From Paramagnetospirillum magnetotacticum MS-1 (GTDB lineage Bacteria; Pseudomonadota; Alphaproteobacteria; Rhodospirillales; Magnetospirillaceae): a DNA stretch of 64,000 nucleotides. Below, piece by piece: positions 33,742-43,151 of this stretch. The notes beneath the pieces were generated by a model. It did no database searches and was not told the DNA's origin. It saw only the letters and a list, made by a program, of their open reading frames with translations. Position 1 is the stretch's first letter. Each line of letters starts with the position of its first letter. Where the stretch lies: contig NZ_JXSL01000027.1 in assembly GCF_000829825.1 (NCBI RefSeq), forward strand, positions 248,001 to 312,000, in the 5' to 3' direction. Position numbers and translations under genes: made by a program.

Positions 33742-34224
33742 ATGAGCTTTCCCGTTCCCCAACATGATCACGGCGCCTGTATCCGGGCCGCCATGGCGGC
33801 GGCGGAGGAGGAGTGCCGTCGGCGTGGCGCTCGTCTTACCGATATCCGCCGCCGGGTTCTCGAACTGGTATGGGGCAGTCACAGGCCGGTCGGGGCCTAT
33901 GCTCTTCTGGAGGAACTGGGCAAGGAGGGTTGGTCGGCGGCGCCGCCCACTGTCTATCGGGCGCTCGAATTCCTGCAAGCCCACGGACTGGTTCATCGCA
34001 TCGCCTTGCTCAATGCCTTTGTCGGCTGTGCCCATCCCGGTCACCTTCATGAGGGGCAGTTCCTGCTCTGCGCCCAATGCGGCATCGCCGTGGAACTGGA
34101 GGATAAGGAGGTGGATGCCTCCATCGGCCGGGCGGCGGGGCGCATGGGCTTTTCCGTCTCGCGCCAGACCATCGAGATCGAGGGACTGTGTCTCGAATGC
34201 AGGGCCAAGGGAACGCCGTCATGA
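33742..34224 (+). CDS. zur: Zinc uptake regulator Zur (Fur family)
   Basis: A 160-residue Fur-family repressor. The winged-helix is at about 25-90 (LTDIRRRVLELVWGSHRPVGAYALLEEL, seen as one region, then PPTVYRALEFLQ). The dimerisation half carries the metal-site residues HLHEGQFLLCAQCG and the second pair LCLEC. Binding to the nearby Zur box would repress its own operon and znuA when zinc is sufficient. The stop overlaps the znuC start (ATGA). Confidence 0.94.
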   Translation: MSFPVPQHDHGACIRAAMAAAEEECRRRGARLTDIRRRVLELVWGSHRPVGAYALLEELGKEGWSAAPPTVYRALEFLQAHGLVHRIALLNAFVGCAHPGHLHEGQFLLCAQCGIAVELEDKEVDASIGRAAGRMGFSVSRQTIEIEGLCLECRAKGTPS

Positions 34225-35006
34225 GCCTGCTCAGTCTTCATGACGTGCGGTTGAGCCATGGCCGGACCCTGGTGCTTGATCATGTGGACCTGACGGTGGA
34301 TGCCGGGCGGATCATCACCGTGGTGGGACCCAACGGAGCGGGAAAGTCCTCGCTGCTCAAGGTGGCCTTGGGGCTGCTGACGCCTGATTCCGGCCGGGTG
34401 GAGCGGTCGGCCAAGGTGATCGGCTATGTGCCTCAGCGTCTCGAGATCGGGCGGCTTTTGCCTTTGTCGGTGCGGCGCTTTCTGGCCATGGCGATCCGCG
34501 AGACGGCGGATAAAGGGCAGTTGGAGGCCATGCTCGACACAGTGGGAGCCGGTCATGTCCTGGCGCGCCAGGTGGTGGATCTGTCGGGCGGCGAGATGCA
34601 ACGGGTCTTGCTGGCCCGCGCCCTTCTGCGCAAGCCCGATCTGCTGGTCCTCGACGAGCCGGTGGGCGGCGTGGATGTGGCGGGGCAGGCCGAGCTTTAC
34701 GATCTGATCACCGGTCAGGCGCGCGAGGCCGGAGTGGGCGTGCTGATGGTGTCGCACGACCTGCATGTGGTCATGGCCGCCACCGATCATGTGGTCTGCC
34801 TCAATCGCCATGTCTGCTGCGCCGGTCATCCCGAAGCGGTCAGCCGCCACCCGGAATATCTTGCGCTGTTCGGTCCCCGTGTGGCCGCCAGCCTTGCTAT
34901 CTACACCCATGCCCATGATCACGGGCATGGCGCCGATGGTTCCGTTCTGCCCCTGGACGCCGGGGGAGGGGGGCATGTTCATGGACCAGGGTGCCGCCAT
35001 GGATGA
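34221..35006 (+). CDS. znuC: Zinc ABC transporter, ATPase
   Basis: A 261-residue ABC ATPase. Walker A is VGPNGAGKSSLLKV, the signature LSGGEMQRVLLARAL, and Walker B LLVLDEPVGGVD with a switch His in MVSHDLHVV. A His-rich tail (HAHDHGHG, then HVHGPGCRHG) fits zinc handling. ATG 34221 is chosen over an upstream open frame because it makes a translationally coupled ATGA with zur. Confidence 0.96.
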   Translation: MSLLSLHDVRLSHGRTLVLDHVDLTVDAGRIITVVGPNGAGKSSLLKVALGLLTPDSGRVERSAKVIGYVPQRLEIGRLLPLSVRRFLAMAIRETADKGQLEAMLDTVGAGHVLARQVVDLSGGEMQRVLLARALLRKPDLLVLDEPVGGVDVAGQAELYDLITGQAREAGVGVLMVSHDLHVVMAATDHVVCLNRHVCCAGHPEAVSRHPEYLALFGPRVAASLAIYTHAHDHGHGADGSVLPLDAGGGGHVHGPGCRHG

Positions 35007-35781
35007 TTTCCTGATTCGGGCCTTGATGGCCGGTGCCGCGGTGGCGCTGGTTGCCGGGCCGTTGGGCTGCTTCATCGTCTGGCGCAGGATGGCCTATTTC
35101 GGCGATGCCCTGGCCCATTCCGCCCTGTTGGGCATCGTGGCGGGATTGCTGCTCGGCGTGGCGCCGCTGGTGGGCGTGGCCGCCTTATGCGTCATCGCCG
35201 CCCTTATCCTGGCCCGCGCCGAAGTGGATCGGGCCACCGGGGGCGACAGCCTGCTGGGCATCCTGGCCCATGGCTCCCTGGCCTTGGGTCTGGTCCTGCT
35301 GTCCCTGATGGATCGGGTCAGGGTCGATCTGATGGGCTGGCTGTTCGGGGACATCTTGGCGGTCGGCGCCTCGGACCTGGCCTGGCTGTGGGGTGGGGCA
35401 TGCTTTGTCCTGGCGATGCTGGTCTGGCAGTGGCGCAGTCTGGTGGCGGCTGCCGTGGACGAGGATCTGGCCGTGGTCGAGGGGCACAAGGTGGCCCGCG
35501 TCCGGATGCTGCTGATGCTGCTGGTGGCTTTGGGCGTTGCGGGCGCCATGAAAGTCGTCGGCATCATGCTGGTCACCGCCATGCTGATCATTCCGGCGGC
35601 GGCGGTGCGGCGTCTGTCGCGTACCCCGGAACAGATGGCCGGGCTCGCGGCTTTGGCCGGATTGATCGCCGTGGCGCTGGGCCTGGCAGGCAGCTGGATC
35701 TGGGACACGCCGTCGGGGCCCAGCATCGTTACCGTGGCGACGGCGCTTTTCCTGCTGTCTCGGACCCTGTCACGGCGATAA
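34999..35781 (+). CDS. znuB: Zinc ABC transporter, permease
   Basis: A 260-residue ABC-3 family permease with about 7-8 membrane helices. It starts MDDFLIRALMAGAAVALVAG and contains WRRMAYFGDALAHSALLGI, a ZnuB signature, and ends in a hydrophobic helix. It overlaps znuC by 8 bases. A slightly longer start at 34975 (with an AGGGGGG context) is possible. Confidence 0.94.
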   Translation: MDDFLIRALMAGAAVALVAGPLGCFIVWRRMAYFGDALAHSALLGIVAGLLLGVAPLVGVAALCVIAALILARAEVDRATGGDSLLGILAHGSLALGLVLLSLMDRVRVDLMGWLFGDILAVGASDLAWLWGGACFVLAMLVWQWRSLVAAAVDEDLAVVEGHKVARVRMLLMLLVALGVAGAMKVVGIMLVTAMLIIPAAAVRRLSRTPEQMAGLAALAGLIAVALGLAGSWIWDTPSGPSIVTVATALFLLSRTLSRR

Positions 35782-35886
35782 TTCCTCCGGAGAGCCTTGC
35801 CGATTGTCCAAGGCGGTGCCATCATCGGCCTTCAATTCCGGTAATTGGGGAGGCTCCGCTCCAGAAAGGAGTAGAGGCCTTGAGAT

Positions 35887-37059
35887 ATGAGCGATTCCAA
35901 GCGTAGAGAAAAATTCGAATCCAAGGTTGCGGAGCTGCTTGCGGTTACCTCGGGATTGAAGGTTCCGCAGATTCTCATGCTGCGCCGGATGACCGCGTCC
36001 GACCCGGATACCCAGTCCTGGGCCAATGAGCGCGAATTGGGCGTGGTATTCGATACCATTCTCGACCGCGCCATCGCCGCTATCGACGTCGAGGAATTGG
36101 GCGCCGCCGCCGATCAGCATTTCGACGGCTTGCTTCCGCCCGGTCCCGACGATGCCCGCGACAAGGATCGCTGGCTTTTGTTCGATGTCACCAAGAAGTA
36201 TCTGGTCAACCGTTCCAAGGCGGCCATTGCGGTTCCCGCCGCCCCCGAGCCGCCCTCCGCGGTGATCGAGGAGGAGGAGGAGGAACCCTTCGCCTTCGAC
36301 AATTTCCGCCAGATGTTCGATGAGACCTTGGCCCGCTATACCCGCCGCGCTCTTCAGGTTCTGGTGGTCAATCCGGCCACCGCCGCGGCCATGCGGCCGC
36401 ATATTCCACTGCCTTTCATCATCTCGCCCGGCTTTGCCAATTGCTATGAGACCTTGCTGCGCAAATTCGTGCTTCCCGACATCCGTGCCACCAAGCGCAT
36501 CAAGGAATTGTCGGAAAGCCGGACCTGGGATGCCAATGGTCCCAACCGATTGATCGGCATCATTCAGCAAGGTGGCCAGGGCAATCCCATTCTCGACACC
36601 TGGGACTCCCGCTGGGGCGCCTATAAGTCCGAAGGGGTGGGTGCCAAGCACGCCAAGGCCAACGACCCCTGGGCGGTCTTTCACGACTGGGCCAAGGCTG
36701 GCGGTTTTCCTTCGCCCGACGAATCCGATATCCCGCTGTTGCATTCGGTCATCCGGTGGGAGCCGGAATCCCTGATCGAAGCCTGGCGGGAGGTGGCCTT
36801 GCTCTATCAGCAGGAGTTTCACCCCAAGGACCGCCACGATCAGGCCCGCGAGGGAGCCTTCCGCGACGCCATCGTGCGGGTCATCCGGGAACAGCCCAAA
36901 TATGGCGGCGATCTCATCGCCATGAAGGCATTTTTCGAGATGCCCAAATGTGATCGCATGTTCCTCAGAAAACTGATGCAGACGGTGGGGGGCACCGAAA
37001 CCGAGCGACGCCGTGTCGCCCCCGGACTGGTTCATTTTTACAACAATCTCCCTCTGTAA
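35887..37059 (+). CDS. Conserved hypothetical protein, 390 aa
   Basis: A soluble 390-residue protein with no signal peptide or membrane helix. The N-terminal third is charged and helical. A run of seven Glu in EEEEEEE-type sequence (about residues 130-137) separates it from a larger C-terminal domain. That domain contains RTWDANGPNRLIGIIQQGG and then a helix-rich end. I recognise no family. The long frame with normal codon bias is convincingly coding. It lies between znuB and a histidine kinase, on the same strand as both. Confidence 0.65.
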   Translation: MSDSKRREKFESKVAELLAVTSGLKVPQILMLRRMTASDPDTQSWANERELGVVFDTILDRAIAAIDVEELGAAADQHFDGLLPPGPDDARDKDRWLLFDVTKKYLVNRSKAAIAVPAAPEPPSAVIEEEEEEPFAFDNFRQMFDETLARYTRRALQVLVVNPATAAAMRPHIPLPFIISPGFANCYETLLRKFVLPDIRATKRIKELSESRTWDANGPNRLIGIIQQGGQGNPILDTWDSRWGAYKSEGVGAKHAKANDPWAVFHDWAKAGGFPSPDESDIPLLHSVIRWEPESLIEAWREVALLYQQEFHPKDRHDQAREGAFRDAIVRVIREQPKYGGDLIAMKAFFEMPKCDRMFLRKLMQTVGGTETERRRVAPGLVHFYNNLPL

Positions 37060-37142
37060 TATGCCCGTCTCAGCTGCGTTTATGCATGCCTTGAGGTTTG
37101 TGCTATAACCTAAGGTATGGGGAAATGCGTGTGAGGGGTGGT

Positions 37143-39140
37143 ATGGCAGGAGCATTGTGGATAGGAGGCAGGCGCGGAAAGCTGTCGGCTTGGCTGCCTC
37201 TGCTGGTCGCTTCTCTCATTACGATCTGTTCCGGTCTGGTCCTGTTCAAGGTTTATGCCCTACAGGCGGAGCGCCGCCACGAGGCTGCCAGGGCTGAACT
37301 GCTGTCCCGGCTTTCCGTGCTGAGGGCCCATCTGGAATACAATTTGACCGCCCCCTTGCTCATCAGCCGGGGCTTGGTGGCCCAGATCATCCTGCATGAC
37401 GGCTTGACCGATGCGGAATTCGCGCGCGCCGCATCCCTGGTGATCAAAGATTATGATTCCGTCCGCAACCTGACCATGTCGCGCGGCACGGTGATTTCCG
37501 CCGTCTATCCCGAAGCGCCCAACCGGGCTGTGTTGGGGGTCGATTACCACAGCAAACCAGATCAATGGCCGAGTGTGGAGCGGGCCATTTCCAGCCGCAA
37601 ACCGGTGGTGGCGGGTCCCGTGAACCTGATCCAGGGCGGAACGGCCCTAATCGGGCGGGTTCCGGTCTATATGCCCGATCACGGCGGCGGTGAGTCCAGG
37701 TTTTTCGGCCTGATCAGCGTCGTGATCGATCTTCCCAAGGTGTTTTCCGCCTCAGGGCTCGATGCCGGGATGATGTCCATGGAACTGGCCGTACGGGGGC
37801 ATGATGGCTTGGGCCGGTTGGGTGACATGATCAGGGGGGACGAATCCATCTTCGGGCGTTCACCGGTGGAGATGGAGGTCAGTCTGCCCGACGGCACTTG
37901 GATTATGGCGGCCATTCCCAAGGGCGGCTGGGCCGCCGATGACGGTCAATTGCGGGTAACGGGCGGCATGGGGGCTGTGCTGTTCCTGTTGACGGTCCTG
38001 GCGTCTTTCGGCTGGGCGTTCTATGCCCGGCGTCAGCAGCGGGCCAGCCGTCTCGTGGCCGAGAGCGAACAACGTTACCGCGCCCTGATGGAGACCGTGC
38101 CCGTGGCAGTCGTGGTCCATCGGGAGGGAATCATTTTGTTCGCCAATACCCAGGCGGCCCGGACGGTAAGGATGGCTGCCGGAGAAACACTGGTTGGCCG
38201 CAAAGTCATGGATTTCGTCCTCCCCGAGGACCGCCAATCCGTGGCTGAGCGGGTGGCGACGGTTCTTGCCAAGCCTGATCAGGAGGCTGGCGGCCCGGTC
38301 CGCTATGTCACCTGCGACGGCCAGGTCATCGAGACCGAGGTGGTTTCCATCCGGGTCGGCCTGGAGGATCAGCCGGCGGTCTTGTCGGTGGTTCTGGACG
38401 TGTCCCTGCGCAAGAAGGCGGAGCGGGAACGGGAAAGCCTGCTGGACAGTCTTCGGCGTTCGAACGAGGACTTGCAGCAATTCGCCTATATTGCCAGCCA
38501 TGACTTGCAGGAACCTCTGCGCAATGTGTCGGGTTATGTGCAGTTGCTGGGGCGGCGCTATCGCGGACGGCTGGACAAGGATGCCGACGACTTTATTTCC
38601 TTCGCCGTCGAGGGAACCAAGCGCATGCAGGAGATGATCGCCAATCTTCTGGATTATTCGAGACTTCAGCACGATGATGGCGTGACCGAGCGGGTTGATA
38701 GCCGTCTGCCTCTCGACGAAGCCCTGGCCGATCTTGGCGCCGCCATTGACGAGTCCGGTGCCGTGGTCGAAGTGGTCGGCCACATGCCGGTGGTGTTCGC
38801 CCGGCGCGTCGAACTGGCCCGCATCTTCCTGAACCTTATTGGCAACGCTATCAAGTACCGGCGCAGCGACACGGTTACGCTTATCCGCATTTCGGCCCGC
38901 CGCGAGGGGACCAATTGGGTGATTTGCGTTGCCGATAACGGTATCGGCATGGAACCGGCCTATCTGGACCGCATCTTCACCTTGTTCCAGCGCCTGCATT
39001 CCCGCGATACCTATGACGGGACCGGCATCGGCCTGGCCATCTGCCGCAAGCTGGTGCAGCACAATGGCGGGCGTATCTGGGCGGAATCAGAGCTGGGGCG
39101 CGGCTCCACCTTTAATTTCAGCCTTCAGGCGGCGGATTAG
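37143..39140 (+). CDS. CHASE-PAS sensor histidine kinase
   Basis: A 665-residue membrane kinase. The first helix is at about 13-35 (LSAWLPLLVASLITICSGLV). A CHASE-like periplasmic domain (about 60-270) has SAVYPEAPNRAVLGVDY. A second helix lies at about 278-300, then PAS (about 320-440). The HisKA is of the phytochrome-related type, with FAYIASHDLQEPLRNVSGY. The HATPase has NLIGNAIKYRRSD, VADNGIGM and GTGIGLAICRKL. No response regulator is adjacent. ATG 37143 has a GAGGGG site; ATG 37125 is an alternative. Confidence 0.9.
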   Translation: MAGALWIGGRRGKLSAWLPLLVASLITICSGLVLFKVYALQAERRHEAARAELLSRLSVLRAHLEYNLTAPLLISRGLVAQIILHDGLTDAEFARAASLVIKDYDSVRNLTMSRGTVISAVYPEAPNRAVLGVDYHSKPDQWPSVERAISSRKPVVAGPVNLIQGGTALIGRVPVYMPDHGGGESRFFGLISVVIDLPKVFSASGLDAGMMSMELAVRGHDGLGRLGDMIRGDESIFGRSPVEMEVSLPDGTWIMAAIPKGGWAADDGQLRVTGGMGAVLFLLTVLASFGWAFYARRQQRASRLVAESEQRYRALMETVPVAVVVHREGIILFANTQAARTVRMAAGETLVGRKVMDFVLPEDRQSVAERVATVLAKPDQEAGGPVRYVTCDGQVIETEVVSIRVGLEDQPAVLSVVLDVSLRKKAERERESLLDSLRRSNEDLQQFAYIASHDLQEPLRNVSGYVQLLGRRYRGRLDKDADDFISFAVEGTKRMQEMIANLLDYSRLQHDDGVTERVDSRLPLDEALADLGAAIDESGAVVEVVGHMPVVFARRVELARIFLNLIGNAIKYRRSDTVTLIRISARREGTNWVICVADNGIGMEPAYLDRIFTLFQRLHSRDTYDGTGIGLAICRKLVQHNGGRIWAESELGRGSTFNFSLQAAD

Positions 39141-39142
39141 GG

Positions 39143-39868
39143 CTAGGATCGCGCGGGGGTGAGGCTGAACCCGGCCAGGGATTCGGTCTGCGACAAGGTG
39201 TCGAGCAGTTCCAGGGGCGCCGGTTCACGCTCGGCCGCCAGCGACATCTGGTATTCGAACAGCTTGCCGCCTTGTGCCAACTGAAAGCTCCAGTCACGGG
39301 CCACGAAGCCATGGCGGGCCAGCATGGCGTGGATGTCCTTGGCTGGCGGCGTCTGGTTGTGCAGATAGGTGAGCGTCAGATGCAGAGCCGTCTGATGGGG
39401 CAGGGCATGTTCGATGCGCCGCGCCGTGGTCATAACGGCCACGGTGCACACAGCGCCAACAATGGCGGCCGCATAGAATCCGACACCGATCAGAACGCCG
39501 ATGGCGGCCGTCACCCAGATGGAGGCGGCGGTGGACAAGCCGCGGATGCTGAAGCCTTCCTTCATGATCACACCGGCGCCCAGGAAACCGATGCCGGTCA
39601 TGATGCCCTGGATGGCGCGGGTGGGGTCGGCGACGCCGGGCGTATCGGTGAGGCCGCCGTACCACATACCGGGATAGCCGTTGACCACGGTCAGCGCCGT
39701 GGAGGCCATGCAGACCAGGGAATAGGTGCGTAAGCCCGCGGCCCGGCCGTGATACGACCGCTCGTAGCCGATCACCAACCCGGTGGCCAGGGCTCCCAGC
39801 ATGTGGAGCACCACCAGCCCGTTGGTGACCAGTTCCTTACCCGACCAGTAGGAGAGCAGCGTCTCCAT
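39143..39868 (-). CDS. mgtC: MgtC/SapB family membrane protein
   Basis: A 241-residue protein with 4-5 membrane helices in the first 160 residues. The MgtC signature GIGFLGAGVIMKEGFSIRGL and the following STAASIWVTAAIG are present. A C-terminal cytoplasmic domain of about 75 residues is present, as in the longer MgtC proteins. Relatives modulate F-ATPase or membrane physiology in low Mg2+ and are virulence factors in pathogens. Its start is 2 bases after the outer-membrane factor stop, so the two are coupled. Confidence 0.9.
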   Translation of the reverse strand: METLLSYWSGKELVTNGLVVLHMLGALATGLVIGYERSYHGRAAGLRTYSLVCMASTALTVVNGYPGMWYGGLTDTPGVADPTRAIQGIMTGIGFLGAGVIMKEGFSIRGLSTAASIWVTAAIGVLIGVGFYAAAIVGAVCTVAVMTTARRIEHALPHQTALHLTLTYLHNQTPPAKDIHAMLARHGFVARDWSFQLAQGGKLFEYQMSLAAEREPAPLELLDTLSQTESLAGFSLTPARS

Positions 39869-39870
39869 GC

Positions 39871-41802
39871 CTAGCTGGCGTTATCGTTGAAGGCGGCGGT
39901 CTCGTAAATATCGGCGGGCGCCATGGACGGCAAGGTGTCCAGGGCGGTGGGCTGGGTCCGCACCAGCACCGGCTTGTCCACCGGTTCCGTCACCCGGGCG
40001 GCGGGTGACGTCACGGGCTCCTGGCTGGGGGCCGGTGCGGCCTCTGGAGCCGGGCTGGGCGGGGCCGGCGTCCGAGCCGGAGCGGGAGCGGGAGCGGGAG
40101 TGGGAGCAGGAGCGGCAGGTGCCTGAGCCGGGGCAGGAGCCACATCAACCTGAGGCCTCGGAGCCGATGGCGGCGGCGGAGCTTCGGTCGCGGCGGGCGC
40201 TTCGACCGGAGCGGGCACAGGGGCCTGGACCGGAGCCGGAGCGGGCACAGGGGCCGGAGCGGGAACCGCGGCAGGAGCGGGGGCCGGGCTGGGTTTGACC
40301 GAGGCCGGAGCCTGGGCGGGAGATGGCGTGGCCGGGGCGGGAGGCGGCGCATTAACGGCGATTTCGTCCAGTTCCATGCCGCCGCCCAGGGCCTTGTAGA
40401 GGCCGATGGCGGCCTCCAGACGACCGAAGCGGGCCTGGACCTTGGCATCCTCGGCCTGGAAGCGGGTGCGCTGGGTCTCCAGGACGTTGAGGTAATCGAC
40501 CATGCCCAGGCGGAAGGCTTCGGAGCTGAGACCATAGGCGTCCAAAGAGGCCTGCAGCACTTCCTGCTGGGCCACTTCCAGATCGCCCTGCAACCGGACC
40601 GCCAGCAGCGAATCCTCGACATCGCGCAAGCTGGTCAGGATGGTCTGCTGGTAGGTTTCCACCAATTCGGCTTGCCGGGATTCGCTGTAGTCGATATCGG
40701 ACCGGGTCTTGCCGTTATCGAAGATGGTGGCGGCCAAGGTGGCGGCCAGGGTGAAGAAGATGCTGGTGGGATTGGTGATGTTGTCGAAATACTGGGCGGC
40801 CCAACCGCGATCGCCAGAAATGGACAGCGTCGGGAACAGCTTGGCCCGCGCCACGCCGATATTGGCATTGGCGGCGATCAGATTGGCCTCGGCCTTGCGG
40901 ATATCGGGGCGGCGCAGCAGAAGGTCGGAAGGCAGGCCCGCCGACATTTCCGGCACCAAAAGATCGCGCAGCGTCTTGCCGTTCAGCGTCATGGTCTGGG
41001 GCGGCTTGCCCAACAGGACGGCCAGTTTGTTGAAGGCGCGTTCGCGGGTCAGGATGATGGGCGGAATGGTGGCTTCGGTCTGGGCCAGGACATTGCGCTG
41101 TTGCGCCAGTTCCAGGTTCGAGCTTTCGCCCAGGCGGACACGCTCGGACACCGCCTTATACATGGCCTTCATATTGGCGATGTTGCTGCGCGCCACGGCC
41201 TCGCGGTCCAGGCCTTCCAGATACTGGATATAGGTGAGGACCACGTCGGAAATCAGGGTGAGACCGATGGCCTCGCGGTCGTGGAGATTGGCGAAGGCGG
41301 TGGCCAGGGAAGAGGCCTCCGACGCCCGGACCTTCCCCCACAGATCGATTTCCCAGCTTGCCGAAACATAGGCGGAGCTGAGGCGATGGCTGCGGTTGGT
41401 GGGCGGGTTGGGGTCGGCGCCCTGTCCACCCTGGGGAGAATCGATGCTGCGCTTGCCTGAAGCGGTGATGGTGGGCAGCAAGGCGGCGCCCGCCGATCCC
41501 GCCTGCGCCTCGGCCTGGACGATGCGGGCGGTGGCTGCCTTGAGGTCGTGGTTGTTGGCCAGAGCCTCGGTCACCAGGGCGTTCAGTTCCTCGGACCCGA
41601 AGATCGTCCACCAGTTCGACAGTGGCTTGGGCATTTCCGGCGAGGGTTCGGGCAGCGGATTGCGAAAGCTGGTGGGGAGGCTCTGCTTGGGGCGTTCATA
41701 TTTCGGCGTCATGTTGCAGGCGGTGTTGCTGAGCAACAGCGCCGCGATCATCACCCATCGCGCCGCAAGCGCGGTGACTGCCGGTTTTTCCGTGGTGCCC
41801 AT
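39871..41802 (-). CDS. Outer-membrane efflux lipoprotein (NodT/OprM family) with long Pro/Ala tail
   Basis: A 643-residue TolC-like outer-membrane factor. The N-terminal signal ends at the lipobox LLSNTAC, so it is a lipoprotein of the NodT/OprM branch. Two OEP repeats follow to about residue 470 (ASWEIDLWGKVRA, LLRRPDIRKAEANLIAANAN). The unusual part is a tail of about 165 residues, first rich in Pro-Ala repeats (PAPAPVPAPAPV and the like), then ending VLVRTQPTALDTLPSMAP. Most homologues stop near 470-490. No membrane-fusion or RND partner is adjacent; mgtC follows instead. Confidence 0.88.
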   Translation of the reverse strand: MGTTEKPAVTALAARWVMIAALLLSNTACNMTPKYERPKQSLPTSFRNPLPEPSPEMPKPLSNWWTIFGSEELNALVTEALANNHDLKAATARIVQAEAQAGSAGAALLPTITASGKRSIDSPQGGQGADPNPPTNRSHRLSSAYVSASWEIDLWGKVRASEASSLATAFANLHDREAIGLTLISDVVLTYIQYLEGLDREAVARSNIANMKAMYKAVSERVRLGESSNLELAQQRNVLAQTEATIPPIILTRERAFNKLAVLLGKPPQTMTLNGKTLRDLLVPEMSAGLPSDLLLRRPDIRKAEANLIAANANIGVARAKLFPTLSISGDRGWAAQYFDNITNPTSIFFTLAATLAATIFDNGKTRSDIDYSESRQAELVETYQQTILTSLRDVEDSLLAVRLQGDLEVAQQEVLQASLDAYGLSSEAFRLGMVDYLNVLETQRTRFQAEDAKVQARFGRLEAAIGLYKALGGGMELDEIAVNAPPPAPATPSPAQAPASVKPSPAPAPAAVPAPAPVPAPAPVQAPVPAPVEAPAATEAPPPPSAPRPQVDVAPAPAQAPAAPAPTPAPAPAPARTPAPPSPAPEAAPAPSQEPVTSPAARVTEPVDKPVLVRTQPTALDTLPSMAPADIYETAAFNDNAS

Positions 41803-42135
41803 TGGTTCCCCTGGTCCTGTAGCGCATCAGTAAGTACCACGATTGCCGTGCCTTCGGAAGGGCCGTCGGGTAGGGGATTCAACCCATAGCCTTTTAGTCA
41901 TGGAGGTCCTTCCCCACATGTGTTGTTGGCGAAGCGGACATAGGCTTGCCGCAGGGATGCGCACGCCACCCTCTAATGTTGCGCCGCAACAAAAGGTTCG
42001 CAATTAACCACAATACAGTTAACGTTAGTTATCTTGTTATGAAACAACGGCTTTTAGCTAAAAATGTCGTTGCAAAATAGGGAAGGTTCATTTACCTATC
42101 TGCCCTGTCAAACGATTCAGGCTCCGGGAGGAACC
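41803..42135. other. 333-base divergent intergenic region upstream of pdhA
   Basis: No gene is seen. It separates the outer-membrane factor from pdhA and must hold both promoters. Two palindromes stand out: TGTTGCGCCGCAACA (41977-41991) and TTTTAGCTAAAA (42052-42063). The stretch near 42000-42065 is AT-rich. Confidence 0.55.
41977..41991. promoter_or_regulatory. Candidate operator palindrome upstream of pdhA
   Basis: TGTTGCGCCGCAACA is a perfect 15-bp inverted repeat (7-bp arms around a central C), 145 bases before the pdhA start. It has the size of a dimeric repressor site. The regulator is unknown; I do not recognise a matching consensus. Confidence 0.5.
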
Positions 42136-43134
42136 ATGGCCAGCAAGAAGAAGGATCGGGGGGCTGCCGAGCCCACCCCGCAGGAACTCATCCGCTATTA
42201 CCGCGAGATGCTGCTCATTCGCCGCTTCGAGGAGAAGGCGGGGCAGCTCTACGGAATGGGGCTGATCAACGGCTTCTGTCACCTCTATATCGGCCAGGAA
42301 GCCGTGGTGGTGGGAATGCAGGCCGTGGCGGGCGCCGCGGATTCCTGCATCACCTCCTACCGCGATCACGGTCATATGCTGGTCTGCGGCATGGACCCCA
42401 AGGGGGTCATGGCCGAGCTGACGGGCCGCGCTGGCGGCTATTCCCGCGGCAAGGGCGGCTCCATGCATATGTTCAGTCGTGAGAAGCGGTTCTATGGCGG
42501 CCACGGCATCGTGGGCGCCCAGGTGCCGCTGGGCACCGGCCTGGGCTTCGCCCACAAATATTCCAAGGATAATGGCGTCGCCCATGTCTATTGCGGTGAT
42601 GGCGCCGTCAATCAGGGCCAGGTCTACGAGGCCTTCAACATGGCCTCCCTGTGGAAGCTGCCCGTTGTCTTCGTCATCGAGAACAACAAATACGCCATGG
42701 GCACCTCGACCATCCGTCACGCCGCCGGGCAGGAGCTGTACATGCGCGGCGCCGCCTACGGCATTCCCGGCGAGCCGGTCAACGGCATGAGCGTCATCGC
42801 CGTGCGCGAAGCCGCCGCCCGCGCCCTGGAACACGCCCGTTCCGGCCAGGGTCCCTATATCCTGGAAATGAACACCTACCGCTATCGCGGCCACTCCATG
42901 TCCGACCCGGCCAAGTACCGGAGCAAGGAGGAGGTGACCAAGATGCGCGAGCAGCACGATCCCATCGACCAGCTGAAGGAAAAGCTGCTGGCCGACGGTC
43001 TGATCGACGAGGCCGGTCTCAAGGAGATCGATCGCGAGGTCAAGGTGATCGTCACCGAGGCGGCCGAATTCTCGCAGTCCAGTCCCGAGCCGGATCCGTC
43101 CGAGCTGTGGACCGACGTGCTGATCGAAGCGTAA
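42136..43134 (+). CDS. pdhA: Pyruvate dehydrogenase E1 component, alpha subunit
   Basis: A 332-residue TPP-dependent E1 alpha. The TPP motif spans [17 protein letters not shown] to [15 protein letters not shown]. The phosphorylation-loop region [19 protein letters not shown] is present. It decarboxylates pyruvate with PdhB. GGGAGG precedes ATG 42136. It is the first gene of the pdh operon. Confidence 0.97.
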   Translation: MASKKKDRGAAEPTPQELIRYYREMLLIRRFEEKAGQLYGMGLINGFCHLYIGQEAVVVGMQAVAGAADSCITSYRDHGHMLVCGMDPKGVMAELTGRAGGYSRGKGGSMHMFSREKRFYGGHGIVGAQVPLGTGLGFAHKYSKDNGVAHVYCGDGAVNQGQVYEAFNMASLWKLPVVFVIENNKYAMGTSTIRHAAGQELYMRGAAYGIPGEPVNGMSVIAVREAAARALEHARSGQGPYILEMNTYRYRGHSMSDPAKYRSKEEVTKMREQHDPIDQLKEKLLADGLIDEAGLKEIDREVKVIVTEAAEFSQSSPEPDPSELWTDVLIEA

Positions 43135-43151
43135 GCGAGGGGGGTATAAAA

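Noticed and set aside
35770-37155. 461-codon minus-strand frame opposite the 390-residue unknown protein
   Set aside because: Both strands are open here, so I compared them. The plus-strand product has a balanced soluble-protein composition, while the minus-strand one is Gly/Leu/His biased. The plus strand was kept, though this is the least certain strand choice among the long genes.
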